64,000 nucleotides of DNA from Corynebacterium haematomassiliense (GTDB lineage: Bacteria > Actinomycetota > Actinomycetes > Mycobacteriales > Mycobacteriaceae). The notes beneath the pieces were generated by a model that was given only the letters and a program-made list of their open reading frames with translations, did not search any database and was not told the DNA's origin. The DNA is taken from NCBI RefSeq assembly GCF_013978595.1, contig NZ_JACDTZ010000002.1:248001-312000 (forward strand). Reading direction: 5' to 3'. Of the stretch, positions 19,106-28,900 are shown piece after piece (position 1 is the stretch's first letter; every line of letters starts with the position of its first letter). The translations under genes and the position numbers were made by a program.

Positions 19106-19785
19106 TGCACGAAACGGCGGGTTCTAGCGAACACAATTGCGCTGGCTGCTAAAACTACTGGCCCCGCCGCCGCTACGAAGATGGCGTAGACGTAGGGATC
19201 GGAGGGGTTCACATCCGCCTTGTAGATACCCACTAGGAGCCCGGTGAAACCACCCACGAACATGCTGTCGAGCATGAACCACTGCATGCGGGTGCCCCGC
19301 GCAAGGCCGATTGCTACACCGGACAGCCCCATCGTAATGAAGATGACGAAGTGGAGTAGCACAGTTGACACGACGGATGTCAGGTCCTGCGCAGCACCTT
19401 CAACGAAATACGGTTCGCCGCTGAAGTCGATCCAGGGCATCGGTTCTCCGTTGGTAACAATGAACGGGTCGTACCGCTTGTAGTACGGGCTATGTGCTTG
19501 GTGGTACACCGCCGACGCGGCGGTAAGTGGCGTGAGTATGACCGCTGCCACGAAAGCCGTTAGCGCTGCCGAATTCATCCATCGGTTGAAGCTCGCGCCC
19601 AGCTGATTCATTGCTGGCCAGTTCGATCCTCCGATCGCGAAGAGAATCCACAGTGTGGCAGCGCCCGCCATGGTCCACAGGCCGCCGTCGCCAAACTCCA
19701 ATCGTCCAAAGGGAACGGCAATGCAGAGGACAAGAAAGACGCCCAAATACATTGTTGGTTTGAAGGGGCTGAGGAAGAGCTTCAT
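19102..19785 (-). CDS. ABC transporter permease-like membrane protein
   Basis: This 227-residue integral membrane protein has about six hydrophobic segments (roughly 10-27, 36-52, 74-94, 138-158, 172-188 and 197-217) and an extracellular loop of about 40 residues (HQAHSPYYKRYD...). No family motif is recognised. Position and overlap with the ATPase gene (ATGA at 19782-19785) make it the membrane partner of that ATPase, as in YtrABC-type systems. It is the last gene of the gntR-ATPase-permease operon. The substrate is unknown; export or cell-envelope stress is the usual theme of such operons. Confidence 0.75.
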   Translation of the reverse strand: MKLFLSPFKPTMYLGVFLVLCIAVPFGRLEFGDGGLWTMAGAATLWILFAIGGSNWPAMNQLGASFNRWMNSAALTAFVAAVILTPLTAASAVYHQAHSPYYKRYDPFIVTNGEPMPWIDFSGEPYFVEGAAQDLTSVVSTVLLHFVIFITMGLSGVAIGLARGTRMQWFMLDSMFVGGFTGLLVGIYKADVNPSDPYVYAIFVAAAGPVVLAASAIVFARTRRFVH

Positions 19786-20465
19786 CGTGCGGGCCTTTCT
19801 GTCGCGAGGAGGTCAATGAGTTCGGCATCGTCCGGATACTCGATGGGCAAGTGGACATCGGCCTCGCCGATAGGTTCGGCGAACGTCGCGCGTGTCGTGG
19901 GCCCGAGGCTCGCTGTTTCGGCGACGGGGAAGCGGGCGATAAGGTCTTTGATCTCGGCGGTGGGGCCGGTGACCGTTGGAAAGCACAGGCGGGCGTCGTC
20001 GAGTGGGACTGGGCGCGAAACCACCCGATCAAACACTTGGATGACATGAGTGGCGAGACCCACGAAGTCCTCAGAGCGATGCGATGCCATCACCACTCTG
20101 CGCTGCGGGTTCTCCGCGATGTAGTCGATCAGTCTCTGGCGGACCTGTTTGCGGGTGGTGGTGTCGATGCCGTCAAACGGCTCGTCGAGAAGCAACAGGT
20201 CTTTGCCGATGGCTAGGGCCACCTCAATGGTGAGTAGGCGGCGTTGCCCAACGGAGAGATCTCTGATACGGGCGTTGGGAAAGCCTAGGTCTACGTGCGG
20301 GTAGATCGCTGCGACTGCGCGCAGGTGATCGTCCACGGTCGTGCCTGCAAACTTGGTATCCGCACCAGCCGGGACGAACGCGGCGTGCCGGCTCATTAGC
20401 GTGTGGAGGTAGTGGGTTTTACCGGCGGCGTTCGGGCCGACCAGCGCGTAGAAGCCGGGATTCAT
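19782..20465 (-). CDS. ABC transporter ATP-binding protein
   Basis: This 227-residue ABC ATPase has Walker A GPNAAGKT (10-17), signature LSVGQRR (70-76), Walker B LLLLDEP (D94, E95) and H129. The signature has V in place of the usual first G (LSVGQ instead of LSGGQ), seen in some drug-export ATPases. The N-terminus is short: the usual strand before Walker A is reduced to nine residues. It is co-transcribed with the regulator upstream (overlap at 20462-20465) and the permease downstream, forming one transporter under local control. Confidence 0.88.
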   Translation of the reverse strand: MNPGFYALVGPNAAGKTHYLHTLMSRHAAFVPAGADTKFAGTTVDDHLRAVAAIYPHVDLGFPNARIRDLSVGQRRLLTIEVALAIGKDLLLLDEPFDGIDTTTRKQVRQRLIDYIAENPQRRVVMASHRSEDFVGLATHVIQVFDRVVSRPVPLDDARLCFPTVTGPTAEIKDLIARFPVAETASLGPTTRATFAEPIGEADVHLPIEYPDDAELIDLLATERPAR

Positions 20466-20815
20466 TGGGCGCGCTCCTTTTCGATCATTGCCGTCAGCTC
20501 CTCGGTGGTGATGCCGAGTTGGTTGGCCTCATGGACAAACGGCTGGACAAAATCGCGGGCGAATGCTTCGCGACGAGTACGTAACACCTGCTCACGCGCA
20601 CTCTCCAGGACGAACATGCCGAGTCCGCGGCGTTTCTCCAGTAGACCCTCGTTGAAAAGTTCGGTGAGCGCTTTGGCGGAGGTGGTGGGGTTGACGGAGT
20701 GGTAAGCGGAGAGCTCGTTGGTAGACGGCACCCGGTCGCCGGGGGCGAGGGTGCCTGCGCCGATGAGGTCACGTAGCTCATCCGCAATCTGTAGGTATAT
20801 GGGTTTACCACTCAT
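20462..20815 (-). CDS. GntR-family regulator, YtrA subtype
   Basis: This 117-residue regulator has an N-terminal winged HTH (PIYLQIADELRDLIGAGTL, then PGDRVPSTNELS) and a short C-terminal helical part, the layout of the YtrA subfamily that controls adjacent ABC transporters. An ATG at 20827 would add four residues, but it lies inside the probable -10 hexamer (TATGGT at 20828-20823), so transcription should start near the ATG at 20815, giving a leaderless mRNA. It heads a three-gene operon and probably represses it through the palindrome that overlaps its own start. Confidence 0.88.
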   Translation of the reverse strand: MSGKPIYLQIADELRDLIGAGTLAPGDRVPSTNELSAYHSVNPTTSAKALTELFNEGLLEKRRGLGMFVLESAREQVLRTRREAFARDFVQPFVHEANQLGITTEELTAMIEKERAQ

Positions 20816-20852
20816 GTGGGTAACCATAGAACTGGAAAGCCCGGCGCGTCAA
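20798..20852 (-). promoter_or_regulatory. gntR promoter and palindromic operator
   Basis: On the minus strand, -35 TTGACG (20852-20847) and -10 TATGGT (20828-20823) are 18 bp apart. The region 20828-20798 is an imperfect inverted repeat: one arm begins TATGGTTACC and the other, read on the opposite strand, TATGGGTTTACC. It spans the -10, the start site and the first codons. YtrA-type regulators bind such repeats, so this is the likely autoregulatory operator. Confidence 0.65.
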
Positions 20853-20876
20853 CCCCCAATTTTTGACGCGCCGGGT
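20840..20876 (-). terminator. Hairpin between the fas-acc operon and gntR
   Basis: This is a perfect 13-bp inverted repeat (CCCGGCGCGTCAA and its complement) with a 10-nt loop, 38 nt after the stop codon of the acyl-CoA carboxylase alpha gene. The U-tract is weak (CTTTCC). One arm also holds the gntR -35, so termination of the upstream operon and initiation of gntR share the same DNA. Confidence 0.65.
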
Positions 20877-20913
20877 GAGATCCGGTTATGTCGATGAAAC
20901 CGCAGGCCAGCGG

Positions 20914-22716
20914 CTACTCGGCGTCGGTGATGTCGAGGAGTGCCACGCCCTTATCTACATGGCTGCCGGCCTCCACCGCGAGGTTCTTCACAACACCGCT
21001 CTTGTGAGCCTTGACCGGGTTTTCCATCTTCATGGCCTCAAGGATGACCACGATGTCACCGGCTTCGACCCGAGCACCTTCGGTAACTTCGGACTTCACC
21101 ACGGTGCCCTGCATCGGTGCGGTCAGGGTGTCTGCGCTGGCTGCGCCCTTGCCGGAACCCTTACCTCCCGATCCACCGCTACGGGAGCGGCGCTTGCGGT
21201 CGCGGCGAGTCAAAGCAGAGGCGCCGAGAAGCAACGTCTCCGGCAGAGTGATCTCGATCGATCGGCCGTTGACCCCGACAGAGACGGTGCGGCGGCGCAC
21301 CTCATCCTGGTCACTGTCTTCGCCAGCGCCGTCGGACTCGTAGGGCGCGACGTCCGGGTCCCATTCCTCTTCGATCCAGCGGGTGTATACGGCGAATTGG
21401 GAGGCGTCGCCGGTGAAGGTGTCGTCGTCAAGCATGCGCTGGTGGAAGGGGATGATAGTCGGCATGCCTTCTACCCGGAATTCGGCGAGGGCGCGCTTGG
21501 CGCGGGCGATGGCCTGATCGCGTGTTTCGCCGCGAACGATGAGTTTGGCCAGCATCGAGTCGAACTGGCCGCCGATGGTGGAGCCTGCGCGGATGCCGGA
21601 GTCGACGCGCACGCCGGGGCCTGCGGGTTCGATGTAGGTGGTGGCGGTGCCGGGCATGGGCATGAAGTTGGTGCCGGCGTCTTCGGCGGTGATGCGGAAC
21701 TCGAAGGCGTGGCCGGTGGGCTCCAGATCGACGTCGAAACGCAGCGGCTCGCCGGCGGCGATGCGGAACTGCTCGATGACAAGATCCACGCCGGTGGTTT
21801 CTTCGGTGACGGGGTGCTCGACCTGGAGGCGGGTGTTGACCTCAAGGAAGGAGATCATCCCGTCAGCTCCGACGAGATATTCCACGGTGCCAACGCCCAC
21901 GTAGCCTGCTCGCTTCGCAATCGCTTTAGCGGACTCGTGGATGCGTTCGCGCTGCTCATCGGTGAGATATGGGGCGGGGGCTTCCTCGATGAGCTTTTGG
22001 AACCTGCGCTGCACGGAGCAGTCGCGGGTGCCAGCGACGATGACGTTGCCGTGCGTATCCGCCAGCACCTGTGCTTCAACGTGGCGGGCGCGGTCGAGGT
22101 AGCGCTCCACGAAGCACTCGCCACGGCCGAACGCTGCTTTGGCTTCGCGGGTGGCGGACTCGAACAGTTCGCGGATCTCGCCACGCGTGCGGGCGACCTT
22201 CATACCGCGGCCGCCACCACCGTACGCCGCCTTGATAGCCACCGGTAGACCGTGGTTGTCGGCGAATGCGACCACATCGTCGGCGCTGTCTACCGGGTCC
22301 TTTGTGCCCGGCACCAGTGGGGCGTCGACCTCTTCAGCGATGCGTCGGGCAGTGACCTTGTCGCCAAGCGCGTCGATGGCCCGCGGCGGCGGTCCGATCC
22401 AGGTCAGACCCTCGTCAATGACGCGCCGGGCGAACTCGGCGTTTTCCGCCAAAAAACCGTAGCCGGGGTGGACGGCGTCCGCACCGCTGTCGCGGCAAGC
22501 CTTGAGCACTTTGTCGATATCCAGATAGCTTTGCGACGATGTCTCGCCACCGATCCCAATCGCCTCATCCGCCATTTCGGTATACGGCGCGTCCTTGTCG
22601 GGGTCGGCGTAGATCGCCACGGAGGCAAGGCCTGCGTCGCGGGCTGCGCGGATGATACGGACCGCGATCTCGCCGCGGTTGGCGACGAGGACCTTACGGA
22701 ACGGAAAGTCATGCAT
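20914..22716 (-). CDS. Acyl-CoA carboxylase alpha chain (biotin carboxylase + BCCP)
   Basis: This 600-residue protein has the biotin carboxylase domain ([13 protein letters not shown] at 8-20, ATP-grasp loop [24 protein letters not shown]) over about 1-450, a linker rich in Ser/Gly/Lys (about 495-530), and a C-terminal biotinyl domain with K563 in EAMKMENP. It carboxylates its own biotin for transfer to acyl-CoA by a beta chain. It is the last gene of the accD-fas-accE operon, 14 nt after accE, so it very likely makes malonyl-CoA for Fas. A second alpha chain (61222-63000) shares the same layout and is probably the ancestral AccBC. The divided gene dosage is notable. Confidence 0.93.
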   Translation of the reverse strand: MHDFPFRKVLVANRGEIAVRIIRAARDAGLASVAIYADPDKDAPYTEMADEAIGIGGETSSQSYLDIDKVLKACRDSGADAVHPGYGFLAENAEFARRVIDEGLTWIGPPPRAIDALGDKVTARRIAEEVDAPLVPGTKDPVDSADDVVAFADNHGLPVAIKAAYGGGGRGMKVARTRGEIRELFESATREAKAAFGRGECFVERYLDRARHVEAQVLADTHGNVIVAGTRDCSVQRRFQKLIEEAPAPYLTDEQRERIHESAKAIAKRAGYVGVGTVEYLVGADGMISFLEVNTRLQVEHPVTEETTGVDLVIEQFRIAAGEPLRFDVDLEPTGHAFEFRITAEDAGTNFMPMPGTATTYIEPAGPGVRVDSGIRAGSTIGGQFDSMLAKLIVRGETRDQAIARAKRALAEFRVEGMPTIIPFHQRMLDDDTFTGDASQFAVYTRWIEEEWDPDVAPYESDGAGEDSDQDEVRRRTVSVGVNGRSIEITLPETLLLGASALTRRDRKRRSRSGGSGGKGSGKGAASADTLTAPMQGTVVKSEVTEGARVEAGDIVVILEAMKMENPVKAHKSGVVKNLAVEAGSHVDKGVALLDITDAE

Positions 22717-22730
22717 ATGTGCGGTCCTTT

Positions 22731-22940
22731 CTAGAAGTAGGTTACGTTGCCGATGGTTGGCTGGCTGCCAAACGGCTGGCCGAATGCATCGCCGAACACG
22801 TTGTCTTCGTTGGCAGCACCGGCGCCGGCCTCAGCAGCGGAGGTGGCCTGCCAGGTTTGGGCCTCGGCGAGCACGGTGGTCAGTGCTGCCAGTTCGTCGT
22901 GGGACAGCGACGTGTCGTCGGTACGAAACAGTGGTGTCAT
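22731..22940 (-). CDS. accE: Acyl-CoA carboxylase epsilon subunit-like protein
   Basis: This 69-residue acidic protein has [17 protein letters not shown] near residues 12-28, matching the short 'xxEELAAL-x-AVL' core that defines actinobacterial AccE subunits, and an unordered Gly/Phe-rich tail ending in NVTYF. AccE proteins stabilise the alpha-beta carboxylase complex. It lies between fas and the alpha-chain gene. Its Shine-Dalgarno (AAGGAG) overlaps the fas stop codon, so translation is probably coupled. The identification is by core motif, size and context. Confidence 0.75.
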   Translation of the reverse strand: MTPLFRTDDTSLSHDELAALTTVLAEAQTWQATSAAEAGAGAANEDNVFGDAFGQPFGSQPTIGNVTYF

Positions 22941-22951
22941 GGTGTCTCTCC

Positions 22952-25900
22952 TTAAACGGTCGGGGTCGCGGTCGCGTACGTGCCGTCGGCGTTGAGACGG
23001 GCATCGGGGTTGAGCAGGAGTGCGATCTCGTCGGCGTGGTCGTCGATACCAGCGAAGCGGCGGTTCTCCACCTGGGTGAAGAGGTCGGCGCGGCCGATCA
23101 TCCCGGCCTCGAGTCGGCTTGCGCCCTGGGTGAGGCGTTCGGTGGCGCGCTCACGCCAGGCGTCGGCGTCGTGGCCGTCGCGTGTCAGTGCGGCTTCGAA
23201 CACACCCGGGTGGCCCAGCACGACGAGCGCGCCGACGTGGCCGAAACCGAGCGAGGTCAGGGCCGCCGCCTTCACGTTGCCGGCTCCGAGAGCGAGCGGG
23301 GAGCGCAGCCACACCAGGTTGGTTGCCTTCGGCTCGATGAGCGGGTCGACGCAGTCCAGCGAGGCGTTCGGCGGGAGGTCGCCGGTTGCCAGGACGTCGA
23401 TAAGCCCGCCGGTCTGCAGCAGCGCCGCACCTGCCTTGGAGTGACCGGTGAGGGTCTTCTGCGAGATGACGTACATCGGTGCATCCGGGTCGCGGCCAAC
23501 GGCCGGCCACAGCACGGAGTGCAGTTCGGACTCGTTCGGATCGTTGGCGTTGGTGGAGGTGTCGTGCTTGGACAGGACGGTGACATCATCAGGCGTGAGT
23601 CCCAGCGAGGACAGGGATCGGGCCAGGCGCGAGTCGGTACCGCCGCAGGCCGCCGCCAACACGCCGAGGCCTGGTGCCGGGATGGAGGTGTGTGCGCCGT
23701 CGCCGAAGCTGGAGGCGTACGCGACCACTGCCAGCACCGGCAGGCCGAGTTCGGCGGCGAGGGTGCCGCGGGCGAGCAGGACCGTGCCGCCGCCTTCGGC
23801 TTCGAGGAAGCCACCGCGTCGACGGTCGTTAGCGCGTGAGATGAAGCGGCCGTCGATACCTTGTGCCGTCATCTTGGCGGTTTCGGCGGTGGCGTTCATG
23901 TCGCCGAAGCCCTGGAGGGATTCGACCTGGACGTCGTCGATACCACCGGCGACGACAAATTCGGCCTTGCCCAGCGCAATCTTGTCCACCGCTTCTTCGA
24001 TGCTGACTGCGGCGGTGGCGCACGCGCCGACCGGGTGGATCATGGAGCCGTAGCCGCCGACAAGCGCCTGCATGGTGTGGGCGGCTACCACGTTGGGCAG
24101 CGCTTCCTGCAGGATGTCAGTCTGGCGTTCCTCGCCGATGAAGCGGGAGACGAACACCTTGTGCAGCGATTCCATGCCGCCAATACCGGTGCCTTGGGTG
24201 GTGGCGATGAAGGATGGGTGCACCTTCTGTATGAGCTCCGCCGGGGTGAAGCCGGCGTTGATGAACGCGTCGACGGCGGTGACCAGGTTCCAGGCGGCCA
24301 TGCGGTCCATGCCGTCGGCCATCTGGGCGGGGATGCCCCACTTGGTCGGGTCGAACCCGTCCGGCATCTGGCCAGCGACGGTGCGCGACAAGGTGGCCTT
24401 CTTCGGCACGTGCGCCAGGGCACCGGCGTGGCGGGTCACGCTCCATTCGCCGTCGATCTGGCGGATAGTGGTCTTCTCACCGTCGGCTTCCACGTATGCA
24501 AGTGCTTCTTCTTTCGTGGTCACGGTAAACGTGATGTCGCGGTCGAGGTAGACCTGCTCAAGGTCTATGGAGCCTTGGTCGGTGAGGAAGTACTTGTCCG
24601 TCAGCGTGCGGATGCCGCTGCGTGCGATGACGTCGTCGCGGAAGCGCTCGTAGATGTCCTCTTCGGCAACCTCCGCGCCGTCGTCGTCGTACCAGGCCGG
24701 GTTCGGGTCCTCGGACCAGGTGATCAGGCCCATCATCCACGCCAGTTCGAGGACGCCGGCTGCAGTGAGGTCGACCTCGCCGGTGCGTGTGATGCCGTAT
24801 TCGGCTTCGCGGCGGGTGCGCCCGGAGCCCCAGCTGGATACTTCGCCGATGCCGACGACAACCACCATGTCGTCCAGCGAGCAGGTGACATCGCCCACGC
24901 TCGCCGGTGCGGGTTGGCGTGGGGTAGTGACGTTTGGCAGTGCGCGCACCGTTGCGCCATTGCTTGTCGACGATTCCGTGCCCGCCGCATCAACACGTGC
25001 ATTTCGTGCCAGATCGGCGATGGACACGCCTGCGTTCTCGAGCCCGCCGGTGAGGTCGAGATCCAGCGGGGACTGCTTCGCCTGCTCACGGGATTCCTCG
25101 GTGACCAGGCCGAGCAGCTGTGTGGAGATCTCCTCCGGGCTCCACACGTGAATACCTGCGGCCTGTGCCGCCGGGACGAGGCCGTCGTTGCCGCCCATCA
25201 GGTGCGTGCCGGCAACCCAGCCGATGCGGGCCTGCGCCAGGGTGACACCTTCCGGCCAGCCGGTTTCCGCGGACCACTTGTTCACAATCGCGTCGAAGGC
25301 TGCCTTGACCTCCCCGTAGGCGCCGTCGCCACCGAACGTGCCGCGGTTCGGCGAGCCCGGCAGAACGATGTGAGCGCGCTCGGCAGGGAAGTTATCGCCG
25401 TGCTGCGCCAGGTCGGACAGGCCGGCAATGGTGCGTTCGACCGACCACAGCAGCAGGCGGGCCTGCGTTTCGGCGTTGCCACCGACCTCTGCAAGCGAGC
25501 CGGACACAGGAGGTGCGGCGAACGGGAAGGCAAGGGTCGGGGTGAGTGCCGGTTTGATGATCTTGACGTCCTTGCCGACGGTTTCCTTCTGTTCGGCCCC
25601 GATCCAGTCGATGAGTGCATCGATGTCGCGGTAGGACGACAGGTTCGTCGGCACCAGCCACAGGCGCGCGCCCACGGAAGCGTGCTCGGCGAAGAGGGTG
25701 CGGGCGAATTCCTTGCGCGCCTGGCTGACGTTGGATGCGGTCATGATGACCGTCGCACCGCCTGCGAGCAGGCGTTCCACCACTGCGGTGGCGATGGAAC
25801 CCGGCGCGGCTCCGGTGACTAAGGCGACGTCGTCTGCGTACGGCTCGTTCGCGTCGGCGATGGCGGCTGCTGCGATCTCGCCGAGTACGTTGCGACGATC

Positions 25901-28900
25901 ACCTTCCACGCGCTTGGCGTACCACTCGGCCTGCTTTGCCACGGTGGAGCCGGTGCCAGCGAAGCGCTGTGGTGCGAGGTCGATCTCGCCGAAGGCGACG
26001 CGTGCGAGGTCTTCGCGGGCTTGGGCCCAGCGGTCGTCGAAAAGCACTGCCTTGCGCTCGTCGAAGACTGGGGTGACCTGCTTGACCCAGCCGGAGCCGA
26101 GTTCTGCCTCGATCGTTTCCACGATCGTGGTGTCCGGTGCGGGGATTTCCGCGACCTCGTCTTCGATGCCGAGCTTGTTCAGCAGCGTGCGGGCGGTGGC
26201 CACCAGGGTGTCGGTGACTTCGTCCTTGTAGGCGTCGAGTGCAGCCGAATCCACCACTCCGCCGCCGGAGGAACCACCGCTGGTGGCCTGGGAGACTGCA
26301 ACGCCGTAGCGTGCGGCGACGTTTTGTACCGCCTGGTCGATCAGTGCGGTGATCTCCGCCTTGGTCGTGGCCGACGGCAGGCTGTTGAGCGAACCGCCGC
26401 GGACCGATTCCTCAGTGCGGCTGCCCAGCAGGATCTCGGCTTCGACGTGCGCGGTCCAGGTTGTGGGCAGGCCCCACGCGGCCGCGAGGTGCTCGCCGAC
26501 AAACGCCGGCTTCAGGCCTGCGCTGCCGAAGAGTTGGCGCAGGCGGGTGCCCACGGCCTCGGATAGGACAGCGCCGAACGGGGTGTAGCCCGGTGCGGCG
26601 GTGTTCACGCGCGTGTTCAGCGTAGCCACGTCGGCCTCCGCTGCGCCGTCGATGGCAGGCACGCCGAGCTCGGCGGACATGTCCATGAGCAGCTGGTTGC
26701 GTCGCGACGACACCCCGCCGGTGAGCTCCTCAATCGTGTCCGAATCGTTGATCTGCTCGGGGCGGATCTTGTTCTGCAGCGCGAACAGGACGGTGATCGC
26801 ATCGGCTGCGGTGAAGGGAAGGTCGGACACGGGCGCGCCGGATGCCGGTGCAGCCGGTGCTGGCTCTGCTGGTGCTGACTCTGCTGGTGCGGCGGGGGCT
26901 GCCTCGGCTGCCGGGTGTGGGGGGGGTTCGGTCGCTGGGGTCGAGTCGGCTTCTGTGTTGGGCGGGGCGTCGTCGACAAGCACGGGCTCCGGCGCGGAAA
27001 CCACGTCGTTGAGCATGACGATGTCCTGGCTTGCCTCAACGTTGAAAACCGGCACGTGAATGCCGATGACATCCATCTCGCGCTTTGCCAGGTTGGTCAG
27101 CGTCGGTGAAGAGGCAAGGCCGACCTCGATGACCTGGTCGACGCGACCAAGCAGGTAGTCCTGGGTTTCAATCCAGCGCACAGGGGAAGCGAACTGCCAC
27201 GCCAACAACTCGATGAGCAGCGTGCGCGCGAGCGCGTTGCGGTCGGTGTTCTCCGGCGTCATGCCCTTAAGGCGCTCGGAGGGGACCTCGTTGGTGACCG
27301 CATCGATGAACTCTTGAGTCAGCGCAAACGGCTTGGCCACCAAGTTCGGAATGTAGCGGTCCACCAGCGTGTCCACATCGATGATTTCCGGCATGTGCTC
27401 GTCGAGCTTTTCGGCGAAGTCTGCAACACCCTCGCGCAGCACGCGTGAGTGGAAAGGAACGTCCACGCCCGGAACCGTGACGTAGGCGCGTGGATTAACC
27501 GAGTTAGCCTTGCGCTCCAGGGCGGCAAGGCCGCGCTTCGTGCCAGCCACGGAGTACTGCTGGCCCTTGATGTTGTAGTTGACAATCTCCAAGAACTCGC
27601 CGGAATCCTGCGCAACACCAGCGACGTACGCTTCGACCTCTTCCGGGCCGACACCGATCATGTTCGGGCGCAGCGCGCCCATGCCGTAGTCGGAGTTGCC
27701 CTCCGCATCGCGTGGCACCAGGGAACCCATGGCGGAGCCACGCGAGTACACGATGTCGATGACCGCTTCCAGGTCAAAGATGTTGCCCAGGGCTGCAAGC
27801 GCGGTGTATTCACCGAGCGAGTGGCCCGCAAAGTACGCACCGGAGGCCAACGTGTTGGCCTCGTTCAGTCGCTGCGTCTGCGCGTAGGCGACAACGGCCA
27901 TGGCCACCTGCGTGAACTGGGTCAGGTGCAGGACGCCATCCGGGTGTTTGAACTCCAGACCGCGGATGACCAGGCGCGACGGGTTGTCCTCCACAATGCG
28001 CTGGATGGAGAACCCGTGGGTCTCACGCGTGTGGCGGTCAGCGCGGCGCCACACGTCGCGCGCGGCAGCGGAAGCAGCACGGTCACCGTTGCCCATGCCC
28101 TGGGTTTGAATGCCCTGGCCGGGGTAGACGTAGGCGGTGCGCGGCTGGGCCAGAAGCGCCTGACCACGGGAGACGACGTCGCCGGCGATGCGGCAGGTCA
28201 CCTCAAGGGCCTGCTGGATGCCGACGCGGCCGACGCGCTCGACGGTGATCTCTACATCGTCGTCAAGCTGCACCATGCCGTACATGGAGTAGGTCCAGCC
28301 GATGACCTGGCCGTGGCCAGCAGCCAGGTGCTGTGCGGTGGCGGATAGCCACATGCCGTGCACCAGCGGCGCATCCAGGTTGACCAGGGCTGCTGCGTTG
28401 GTGGAGGTGTGAATCGGGTTGTAGTCGCCGGAGACCAGAGCAAACGGGGTCATGTCCGACGGTGCGCGCACCACGGTGCGGTCCACGAATGAACGCGGGG
28501 TCGGCTCAACCTGCTCGCTTGCTGCGCCACCACCATAGGCCGGTGCCGGGACTGGTGTTGCAGTACCGGTGGCGCGACCACGGATGGCAAAGCGCTGCAT
28601 CTGGGTTGCCACAACCTCGTCGCCGGAGCGCAGCTCCAACTCGACGGTGACAATACGGCCAGAGGTGGACTCAGCGATCGAGGTGCACTTGGAGGTCACG
28701 TCGATGCGCCGGCCATCTGCAAGCTCGGTAAGCGGGACGCGCAGGTCGATGACGTGATCTAGGTGGACGGCGTTGAGCAGGCCCTCGATCACCGGCGTGC
28801 CGTCAGCCAACTTGCCGGAGCCCAGCGCTGCGTAGATCGCCGGCCAGCAGGGGCCAACCAGCACGTCTGGCGTGCCCACCACAGCGTTGTCGGCCACAGC

